Below, one piece after another: positions 17,786-24,338 of a DNA stretch of 40,084 bases. Numbering within the stretch: position 1 is the stretch's first letter; every line of letters starts with the position of its first letter. Origin of the DNA: Bradyrhizobium tropiciagri (GTDB lineage: Bacteria; Pseudomonadota; Alphaproteobacteria; Rhizobiales; Xanthobacteraceae); the NCBI RefSeq assembly GCF_001189845.1, contig NZ_LFLZ01000077.1, forward strand, positions 1 through 40,084, read 5' to 3'. The translations under genes were made by a program, and so were the position numbers. A model generated the notes under the pieces. The model saw nothing but the letters and a program-made list of their open reading frames with translations. It was not told the DNA's origin and did no database searches.

Positions 17786-18522
17786 CACCGGCTCCGAACG
17801 ACACCAGCGATCGCGATTCCCCGGAGGACGGCGCGATGGCCCATTCGCGCGGCTCGTTCTTCGGCCGGCGCAAGGGCCACAGACTGCGTTCGCACCAGGC
17901 GGACCTGATCGACAATCTGCTGCCACATCTTTCGATCGACATCGCGGTGCCGGCGCCCGAGGCGCTGACCGAATTGTTCGATAACGGCACCACGAATGTC
18001 AGGCTCGAGATCGGCTTCGGCGGCGGCGAGCACCTGATCGCAGAAGCCCAGGCGTTTCCGAATACGGGCTTCATCGGCTGCGAGCCCTACGTCAACGGGA
18101 TGGCGAAGATCCTGACTCAGATCGAGGCGCTGAATATCGGCAACATCCGCCTGTTCGCCGGCGACGCCGCCGAGCTATTGGCCTGGGCGCCAGCGCGCTC
18201 GCTCACGCGCATCGACCTGATCCATCCCGATCCCTGGCCGAAGCGGCGGCACTGGAAGCGGCGCTTCGTGCAGGATGCAACAGTCGCCGCAATGACGCGG
18301 CTGCTTCCGCCCGGCGGTGAATTCCGCTTCGTCAGCGACATCGACGATTACTGCGCGTGGACGCTCGCGCATCTGATGCGCTCGCCCGACTTCGCCTGGC
18401 TCGCCGAGCGCGCGACCGACTGGCTCGAGCCGTGGCCGAACTACACGATGACGCGCTACGGCGCCAAGGCCGAGCGCGAAGGCCGCAAGGCGGCATATCT
18501 GCGGTTCAAGCGGTTGCCCTAA
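17782..18522 (+). CDS. trmB: tRNA (guanine-N7-)-methyltransferase TrmB
   Basis: A SAM-dependent enzyme making m7G46 in tRNA variable loops, 246 residues. The SAM motif is LEIGFGGGEHL near residues 75-85, the acidic FIGCEPYVNG follows, and the signature HPDPWPKRRHWKRRF is near 149-163. It starts inside the stop of the M20 peptidase gene. Residues 1-22 are poorly conserved; an ATG at 17836 (MAHSRGSFFGRRKGHRLR) is an alternative that keeps all motifs. Confidence 0.95.
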   Translation: MTPAPNDTSDRDSPEDGAMAHSRGSFFGRRKGHRLRSHQADLIDNLLPHLSIDIAVPAPEALTELFDNGTTNVRLEIGFGGGEHLIAEAQAFPNTGFIGCEPYVNGMAKILTQIEALNIGNIRLFAGDAAELLAWAPARSLTRIDLIHPDPWPKRRHWKRRFVQDATVAAMTRLLPPGGEFRFVSDIDDYCAWTLAHLMRSPDFAWLAERATDWLEPWPNYTMTRYGAKAEREGRKAAYLRFKRLP

Positions 18523-18526
18523 GGCT

Positions 18527-18630
18527 CGTCATTCCGGGGCGTGCGAAGCACGAACCCGGAATCCATCAGGCCACATGCGCAAGCTGAGAAATGGATGCCG
18601 GGTTCGCGCTACGCGAGCCCCGGAATGACG
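18527..18630. repeat. Composite inverted repeat (CGTCATTCCGGGGC family), copy 2
   Basis: CGTCATTCCGGGGC at 18527-18540 is perfectly complementary to GCCCCGGAATGACG at 18617-18630. Inside, AACCCGGAATCCAT and ATGGATGCCGGGTT mirror one another. It fills the whole space between convergent trmB and the dioxygenase gene and could act on the 3' ends of both transcripts. Confidence 0.7.
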
Positions 18631-18637
18631 GAAACTG

Positions 18638-19480
18638 CTATCCCTGCTCCGCCATGCGCGCCTTCCTGACGTCGGTCGCCTCCCACACCATGCGCTTGCC
18701 GCGCTCGCGGCCGAGCAGTTCGATCGGATCGTGGTTGTCGATGTGGCCGAACTGGCCCTTGTAGACGCTATATCCGCACAATTCCTGCAAGCGGCGCGGA
18801 AAGCGCGCCGCGGTCTCGCGGGGAATGCCGAGCTGCAGGTTCTCCTGCTGCCGCATCCAGCCCCAGCAATAGGCGCAGGAGAACGCGAAGCGCCGCGCAT
18901 CGCTCGTGTTGGCGCCGCCGCCATGCCACAGCGCAGAGTCGAACAACATCACGCTGCCCGCCGGCATGGTCGCGGTGACCGCGTCGTAATCCTTGCCGTA
19001 TTCCGGCGACGAATCGAATTTGTGGCTCGCCGGAATGATCCGCGTCGCGCCATTGTCGTCGCGGAAATCGGACAGCGCCCAGATCGCATTGATCGTGATC
19101 GGAATGTGCGGCCGCGGCAGCGGGATCAATTGGGTGTCTTCGTGAATCGGCTGTGCCTCCTGGCCGGAGCCGAGCACCAGCGAGCAGAACGACGACAGCA
19201 GGCATTCCCGGTCCAGCACGCGCTCGACCACCGGCAGCACGTTCTCGTGCAGCGGCACCTCCCAGAACAGCTCGTCATAGGTCAGGAGGTTGTTGATGCG
19301 CAGCGTCTTGAAGCCTTCGAACGATGTCCGGGCAAGGCCGAGATTATGCTCGCGCTCGATCCGCTCGACCGCCGCCTTCAATCCCTCGACCAGGTCAGGC
19401 GAGGCGGCGCGCTCGATCACGGTGTATCCGTCATCGCGGATCCGCTCGGCGTGCGATTGGATATCGGCGTCCGTCAGCAT
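18638..19480 (-). CDS. Phytanoyl-CoA dioxygenase (PhyH) family protein
   Basis: A 280-residue Fe(II)/2-oxoglutarate dioxygenase. The iron facial triad is visible as HEDTQ (His-x-Asp) near residue 113 and ALWHGGGAN near 186. A 2-oxoglutarate-binding Arg is likely in SDARRFAFSCAY. Family members hydroxylate small molecules or acyl-CoAs; the substrate is not readable. The ATG at 19480 has a GGAGA ribosome site directly upstream; a longer open frame to 19621 runs into repeat sequence. It is a minus-strand gene between trmB and rimP, where many Rhizobiales have these genes adjacent, so it looks like an insertion. Confidence 0.85.
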   Translation of the reverse strand: MLTDADIQSHAERIRDDGYTVIERAASPDLVEGLKAAVERIEREHNLGLARTSFEGFKTLRINNLLTYDELFWEVPLHENVLPVVERVLDRECLLSSFCSLVLGSGQEAQPIHEDTQLIPLPRPHIPITINAIWALSDFRDDNGATRIIPASHKFDSSPEYGKDYDAVTATMPAGSVMLFDSALWHGGGANTSDARRFAFSCAYCWGWMRQQENLQLGIPRETAARFPRRLQELCGYSVYKGQFGHIDNHDPIELLGRERGKRMVWEATDVRKARMAEQG

Positions 19481-19563
19481 GGCAATCTCCCCGTTGGCGC
19501 TGTGTCGCGCCTTGCGGAAAGCATAGCGGAACGATTTTGGGTTTGGGAAGCACGCATTGTGAT

Positions 19564-19675
19564 CCGTCATGCTGAGGAGGCCGCACAGCGGCCGTCTCGA
19601 AGCACGACGGCCCGACTGCAACAGCGCGGCCGTGCATCCTTCGAGACGCGCCTGCGGCGCTCCTCAGGATGACGG
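19564..19675. repeat. Composite inverted repeat (CCGTCAT..GAGGAG family)
   Basis: CCGTCATGCTGAGGAG at 19564-19579 matches the complement of CTCCTCAGGATGACGG at 19660-19675 at 15 of 16 bases. Inner CGTCTCGAAG and CTTCGAGACG words are also mirrored. It is the same family as 3237-3370 and lies between two minus-strand genes. Confidence 0.7.
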
Positions 19676-19696
19676 GTTCGAATATTGGCGCCTGAA

Positions 19697-20767
19697 CTAT
19701 CGCGACTTCCAGAAATCCACGACGCGCTGCGCAGTCGACGGCATCAGGCGAGTGAAGTTCACCCGCGCACCTTCGATATCGGCCGGTGACGGCACGCGGT
19801 TCGGCCCGAGCCGCATCAGGATCAGGGCACGCACGGTTGGCCATTCGAAGCCGACCGTCTTGCTGGCGATCAGGATCGGGTCGTAGCGGTCGCCGGCGAT
19901 CAGGCGATCGAGCGTGACGATCTTCACGGCGGTCATCGCGGCGAGCGCGGCGACGCATTCCTCATATTTGAAGGCCTTTGCGAAGCCTGCCACCGCAGCC
20001 TCGTTCAGTTCGCCGGCGCGATGCAGCGCCATGATCGCGCGCTGCGCGGCGGCGAAATCGCGCCCCTCGACCTGCGCGACGACGCCTTCGATCTCGCTCA
20101 TCGCCAGCTTGATCTCGGCCTGCCGTTCCGGCTTGGCGACGACTTGCAAGCGGCGGCGGATCACGTCGATCGAACCGGCCAGCAGGTTCTTCAAATGCGC
20201 GGGCGGGAGATCGTCGCGGCGCCCGATCCGCAAGGTCAGCACGCCGTCCTGGCCGGCGCGCCGCACCAGCGTCGAAAAGGACGCATCCGAGAACGCGGCG
20301 CCCGCATTGCCGGCCGCGCATCGGATCACGTCGCGATCGCCGCGGCGGACGATGACATCGGTCAGCGCGGTCGAAAGCTTCGACCGCTCGGCCATTGCAA
20401 GCAGATGACCTTGGCCCTTGGCATTGGCGATCTCGACCAGCACCTTCTCGTCGATCACCGGCGATCGGCGCAGCACCGGCCCCGCGATCGCGACCTCGTC
20501 CTCGCGGGCGAGTTGCCCGACCAGATGGCGCGGCGCGTTTGCAAGCGGCGCGAGCCGTTCGGCGAGATCGATCCGCGCCGCAAGCTCGGCATGCGGCACC
20601 AGGCTGGTCAGCACCCCGTCGAACAGGTCGATATGGTCGGGGCGAAAGCTCGCGGCACCCTGCAGGAACAATTCGCCGAGCCGCCGCGCGGCCTCGGCGC
20701 GGCGCTTGGGGTCGCCGCGGCGAACGATGTCGTCGAGTTCCGGGATCAGCGCGGGGGCTGTCGTCAT
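19697..20767 (-). CDS. DUF2336 domain protein
   Basis: A 356-residue predicted cytosolic protein, helix-rich throughout, with no signal or membrane segment. The order of segments (an N-terminal GDPKRRAEAARRLGELFL repeat-like helix, the SPVIDEKVLVEIA stretch, VRRGDRDVIRCAAGN) and the C-terminal EECVAALAAMTAVKIVTLDRL region match the DUF2336 family of alphaproteobacteria, HEAT-like alpha-alpha repeats of unknown function. The ATG at 20767 is the natural start. It is divergent from the rimP operon, separated by 352 bases that hold a candidate leader RNA. Confidence 0.82.
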   Translation of the reverse strand: MTTAPALIPELDDIVRRGDPKRRAEAARRLGELFLQGAASFRPDHIDLFDGVLTSLVPHAELAARIDLAERLAPLANAPRHLVGQLAREDEVAIAGPVLRRSPVIDEKVLVEIANAKGQGHLLAMAERSKLSTALTDVIVRRGDRDVIRCAAGNAGAAFSDASFSTLVRRAGQDGVLTLRIGRRDDLPPAHLKNLLAGSIDVIRRRLQVVAKPERQAEIKLAMSEIEGVVAQVEGRDFAAAQRAIMALHRAGELNEAAVAGFAKAFKYEECVAALAAMTAVKIVTLDRLIAGDRYDPILIASKTVGFEWPTVRALILMRLGPNRVPSPADIEGARVNFTRLMPSTAQRVVDFWKSR

Positions 20768-20892
20768 GAGCCTTGTCCAACCGGCGACTTCTGCCGATTT
20801 TCGGCAATCTATGGCCCCGTTCGTAAACGGAGGGTTAGGTCAAACCTGTACCCGGGGAGGGGCAAAATCGCCCTCCGCCGGGAAGGGAGGCC

Positions 20893-20921
20893 TTGCCGGA
20901 CCCCGGCAAAAGGGCTATATC
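20893..20921 (+). promoter_or_regulatory. Candidate promoter of the rimP leader
   Basis: TTGCCG at 20893-20898 and TATATC at 20916-20921 with a 17-base spacer. The -35 sits in a perfect hairpin sequence, TTGCCGG at 20893-20899 with CCGGCAA at 20903-20909. The rest of the gap 20768-20892 is GC-rich and shows no gene. Confidence 0.4.
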
Positions 20922-20938
20922 CACCGCAACTTATGGTA

Positions 20939-20988
20939 TCTCATACGATCGCGTAGGAGAGTGGGCCCCCCGGGACCCGCTCTTTTTT
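20939..20988 (+). terminator. Intrinsic terminator or attenuator ahead of rimP
   Basis: GAGTGGG at 20959-20965 pairs with CCCGCTC at 20976-20982 (one G-U) and runs straight into six Ts at 20983-20988. A second stem upstream, TCTCATAC at 20939-20946 with GTAGGAGA at 20953-20960 (7 of 8 pairs), overlaps the first arm by two bases, so the two folds compete. It lies on the plus strand about 130 bases before the rimP ATG, fitting either an attenuator or the 3' end of a small RNA starting near 20928. No terminator is needed here for the divergent DUF2336 gene. Confidence 0.55.
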
Positions 20989-21119
20989 ATTACCTGACGG
21001 GACCCAGCGAGGCCGAGTCCAGTTTGGGTAGCGTTAGCGGCCCCTTAAGGCCACCTGAACAACACAACAGACCCAGCCTCTAGACCCAAGAAAACCTAAG
21101 ACAGCCTTTGACACTCGAT
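20989..21119 (+). other. Untranslated stretch between terminator and rimP
   Basis: No gene seen. It contains GGCCCCTTAAGGCC at 21039-21052, which can fold on itself, and a second GGGACCC word at 20999-21005 repeating the one in the terminator at 20972-20978. A TTG at 21108 in frame with rimP is not needed as start. Confidence 0.4.
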
Positions 21120-21908
21120 ATGACCGACCCGACCGCCACGTCCGTGGACACCGAACTGCTCGCCGAGCCCAGGCTCGTCGTCGAGCCCGGGGTCGCGGCG
21201 CGCGTCGCCGCGGTCGCAGTGCCGGTGCTGCAGGGCATGGGCTATCGCCTGGTGCGCATCAAGGTTTCGGGCGACGCCGGCTGCACCGTGCAGATCATGG
21301 CGGAACGCCCCGACGGCTCGATGCAGCTCGAGGATTGCGAGGCGATCTCGCGCGCACTGTCGCCGGTGCTCGATGTCGCCGACCCGATCGAGCGCGCCTA
21401 CCGGCTGGAGATTTCGTCGCCCGGCATCGACCGCCCGCTGGTGCGCCGCTCCGATTTCGAGCGCTACACCGGGCATCTCGTGAAGATCGAGATGGCGGTG
21501 CCGCATCAGGGCCGCAAGCGGTTCCGCGGACTGCTTGCCGGGGTCGAGGGCAATGCGGTGCGCGTCACGCGCGACGATCCGCGTCCCACCGAGGATGCCG
21601 AGGTTCTGCTGGTGATGGAAGACATCTCGGATGCGCGGCTGGTGCTGACCGACGAGCTGATCGAGGAATCGATGCGCCGCGGCAAGGCCGCCGAGCGCGA
21701 GCTGCGCCGCGAGCTCGGCCTCGCGCCGCCGCAGCCGGCCCACGCCAAGAAGAGCGATCCGGCGAAGAGCCAGAAGCCGAAACCCAAGCCCGATCACAAG
21801 CCTGGTCACACGACCGGCAAGAAGCCGGCTCCGACCAACACGAAAAAGCACCGCCTGGCCGCCGAGCGCGCGCGCCGTGGCGAGATCGATCCATTCGAAG
21901 GAGACTAA
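21120..21908 (+). CDS. rimP: Ribosome maturation factor RimP
   Basis: A 262-residue protein needed for 30S subunit maturation. The two RimP domains cover about residues 15-195, with VQIMAERPDGSMQLEDCEAISRAL and the signature EISSPGIDRPLVRRSDFERYTG. From about 205 on, the chain is a Lys/Pro-rich basic tail (KPKPKPDHKPGH and so on) ending in RRGEIDPFEGD. That makes it clearly longer than the 150-200 residues of most RimP proteins; such tails occur in Bradyrhizobium relatives. The ATG at 21120 is preferred to the TTG at 21108. It is the first gene of the rimP-nusA-infB operon, and nusA follows after 3 bases. Confidence 0.95.
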   Translation: MTDPTATSVDTELLAEPRLVVEPGVAARVAAVAVPVLQGMGYRLVRIKVSGDAGCTVQIMAERPDGSMQLEDCEAISRALSPVLDVADPIERAYRLEISSPGIDRPLVRRSDFERYTGHLVKIEMAVPHQGRKRFRGLLAGVEGNAVRVTRDDPRPTEDAEVLLVMEDISDARLVLTDELIEESMRRGKAAERELRRELGLAPPQPAHAKKSDPAKSQKPKPKPDHKPGHTTGKKPAPTNTKKHRLAAERARRGEIDPFEGD

Positions 21909-21911
21909 GCC

Positions 21912-23528
21912 ATGGCAGTCAGCGCCAACAAACTCGAACTGCTGCAGATCGCAGACGCAGTTGCGCGCGAAAAGTCGATCGACCGCTCCATCGTGATCGC
22001 GGCGATGGAAGACGCCATCGCCAAGGCCGCTCGCGCCCGCTACGGCAGCGAGACCGACGTCCATGCCGAGATCGACGCCAAGAAGGGCGAGCTGCGGCTG
22101 ACCCGCCACATGCTGGTGGTCGACGTTGTCGAGAACTCCTCCAACCAGATTTCGCTGTTCGACGCGCAGCGCGCCAATCCGGGCGCCCAGGTCGGCGACA
22201 CCATCGCCGACACGCTGCCGCCGCTCGAATATGGCCGCATCGCGGCGCAGTCCGCCAAGCAGGTGATCGTGCAGAAGGTGCGCGAGGCCGAGCGCGACCG
22301 GCAGTACCAGGAATTCAAGGACCGCATCGGCGACATCGTCAACGGCATCGTCAAGCGCGTCGAATATGGCAGCGTGATCGTCGACCTCGGCCGTGGCGAG
22401 GCGATCGTGCGCCGCGACGAGATGCTGCCGCGCGAAGTGTTCCGCAACGGCGACCGCGTCCGCGCCTATATCTTCGACGTCCGCCGCGAGACCCGCGGTC
22501 CGCAGATCTTCCTGTCGCGCACCCATCCGCAGTTCATGGCGAAGCTGTTCGCGCAGGAAGTGCCGGAAATCTATGACGGCATCGTCGAGATCAAGGCGGT
22601 CGCCCGCGATCCGGGCTCGCGCGCCAAGATCGGCGTCATCTCGCGCGATTCCTCGGTCGACCCGGTCGGCGCCTGCGTCGGCATGCGCGGCTCGCGCGTG
22701 CAGGCCGTGGTGAACGAGCTGCAGGGCGAGAAGATCGACATCATTCCGTGGTCGCCGGACATCGCGACCTTCGTCGTCAACGCGCTGGCGCCCGCTGAAG
22801 TCGCCAAGGTCGTGATCGACGAAGACCGCGAGCGCATCGAGGTCGTGGTTCCCGACACCAACAACCAGCTTTCGCTGGCGATCGGCCGCCGCGGCCAGAA
22901 CGTTCGCCTCGCCTCGCAGCTGACCGGCTGGGACATCGACATCCTGACCGAGCAGGAAGAGTCGGAGCGCCGCCAGGCCGACTTCGAGAACTCGACCCGC
23001 GTGTTCATGGAAGCGCTCAATGTCGACGAAGTGGTCGGCCAGCTGCTCGCCTCCGAAGGCTTCACCTCGGTCGAGGAACTCGCGCTGGTCGACGTCAAGG
23101 AACTCGCCGGCATCGAAGGTTTCGACGAGGAAACCGCGACCGAGCTGCAGACCCGCGCCCGCGAATATCTGGAACAGCTCGAGGCCGAGCTGGAAGCCAA
23201 GCGCAAGGAACTCGGCGTCGAGGACGCCATGAAGGACGTCCCCGGCATCACCGGCAAGATGCTGGTGAAGCTTGGCGAGAACGACGTGAAGACGGTCGAG
23301 GACCTCGCCGGCTGCGCCACCGACGATCTGGTCGGCTGGACCGAGCGCAAGGAAGGCGGCGAGCCGACCAAGCATGCCGGGTTCCTCGATGGCATCGAGA
23401 TCTCGCGCGACGAGGCCGAGGCCATGATCATGCAGGCCCGCCTGAAGGCCGGCTGGATCACCGAGGCCGACCTCGCCAAGCCTGCCGAGGAGGCTGACGC
23501 CGCCGAAGCAGAAACAGCGGCGTCGTAA
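21912..23528 (+). CDS. nusA: Transcription termination/antitermination factor NusA
   Basis: An RNA polymerase-binding factor of 538 residues. The N-terminal domain (1-125) is followed by an S1 domain starting near 135 (GDIVNGIVKRVEYGSVIVDLG) and two KH domains. KH signatures include GACVGMRGSRVQAVVNELQGEKID and LAIGRRGQNVRLASQLTGW. A C-terminal extension from about 350 holds two helix-hairpin-helix-like repeats (EGFTSVEELALVDVKELAGI and LGENDVKTVEDLAGCATDDL) as in other alphaproteobacteria. An AAGGAG site precedes the ATG at 21912. It acts with rimP and ylxR upstream of infB. Confidence 0.97.
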   Translation: MAVSANKLELLQIADAVAREKSIDRSIVIAAMEDAIAKAARARYGSETDVHAEIDAKKGELRLTRHMLVVDVVENSSNQISLFDAQRANPGAQVGDTIADTLPPLEYGRIAAQSAKQVIVQKVREAERDRQYQEFKDRIGDIVNGIVKRVEYGSVIVDLGRGEAIVRRDEMLPREVFRNGDRVRAYIFDVRRETRGPQIFLSRTHPQFMAKLFAQEVPEIYDGIVEIKAVARDPGSRAKIGVISRDSSVDPVGACVGMRGSRVQAVVNELQGEKIDIIPWSPDIATFVVNALAPAEVAKVVIDEDRERIEVVVPDTNNQLSLAIGRRGQNVRLASQLTGWDIDILTEQEESERRQADFENSTRVFMEALNVDEVVGQLLASEGFTSVEELALVDVKELAGIEGFDEETATELQTRAREYLEQLEAELEAKRKELGVEDAMKDVPGITGKMLVKLGENDVKTVEDLAGCATDDLVGWTERKEGGEPTKHAGFLDGIEISRDEAEAMIMQARLKAGWITEADLAKPAEEADAAEAETAAS

Positions 23529-23543
23529 GGAGATGGCCCACGG

Positions 23544-24230
23544 ATGCTCGCTCAGGCTGACCCCGATCTCGACGATGGGCCGCGGACGCAGAAGTCCGCG
23601 ACCACGCGGATGTGCGCGGTCAGCCGCGAGGTGCGTCCGATCGACGAGCTGATCCGGTTCGTCGTCGCGCCCACGGGCGAGGTGATCCCGGATCTGAAGC
23701 GCAAGCTGCCCGGCCGCGGATTATGGGTTTCCGCGTCGCGGCGGAGCGTTGCGGAAGCGGTCCGCCGTCACCAATTTAGCAAGGGATTCAAGCGCGATGT
23801 CCGTGTCGCGCCGACCCTTCCCACCGACACCGACGCACTCTTGGTGCGCAGCGTCACCGAGGCCCTGGCGATGGCCGCCAAGGCCGGTCAGGTCGTCGCA
23901 GGCTTCGGCAAGGTCGAGGACGCACTCAACCGGAACGAAACTGCAGCCCTGATCCACGCTTCCGACGGCGCAGCGGACGGAATCCGCAAATTGGACGCGA
24001 TCGTCAGGCAAAGGGGCGAAAAACGTGGTGAAACGCCGGTAATCGCCGTCGTCAATGTTTTGACGTCGGAAGAATTGGATTTGGCACTTGGGCGGTCAAA
24101 TGTGATACATGCTGCGCTGCTCGCGGGCCCAGCGAGCAAGACGTTCCTGTCGCGCTGCCAGATGCTGGTCCGATACCGGATGGCCGACGACGACAAGACC
24201 GCCGAAGCGGCCAGAAATTCCAGAGCCTGA
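23544..24230 (+). CDS. YlxR-family RNA-binding protein with L7Ae-like C-terminal half
   Basis: A 228-residue protein with two parts. The N-terminal YlxR/DUF448 domain (about 20-95) has RMCAVSREVRPIDELIRFV and the PGRGLWVS loop. The C-terminal half (about 105-205) resembles the ribosomal L7Ae/L30e fold, with AMAAKAGQVVAGFGKVEDAL. The two-domain form is usual in alphaproteobacteria, while firmicutes encode the parts as separate genes. It lies between nusA and infB as expected and probably binds RNA; its exact role is unknown. An AAGGAG site lies 12 bases before the ATG. Confidence 0.9.
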   Translation: MLAQADPDLDDGPRTQKSATTRMCAVSREVRPIDELIRFVVAPTGEVIPDLKRKLPGRGLWVSASRRSVAEAVRRHQFSKGFKRDVRVAPTLPTDTDALLVRSVTEALAMAAKAGQVVAGFGKVEDALNRNETAALIHASDGAADGIRKLDAIVRQRGEKRGETPVIAVVNVLTSEELDLALGRSNVIHAALLAGPASKTFLSRCQMLVRYRMADDDKTAEAARNSRA

Positions 24231-24338
24231 TCCAGGAAGGCGGACGCCGTCTTTCCGACCGGATCATGCTCAGCAAACGACGACAGGTTGAACGATTTGT
24301 GCGGCGGACGCACAGCGAAACGAGATTAGGACTGCTGA

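Noticed and set aside
20934..20957. Seven-codon leader peptide (ATG to TAG) before the rimP terminator
   Set aside because: There is no ribosome site before it and no run of a regulatory codon; a chance frame is as likely.
21096..23375. 759-codon open frame on the minus strand over nusA
   Set aside because: It lies fully antisense to a clear nusA gene. Such long antisense frames arise in GC-rich genes with GC-biased third positions, and the protein has no recognisable domain.
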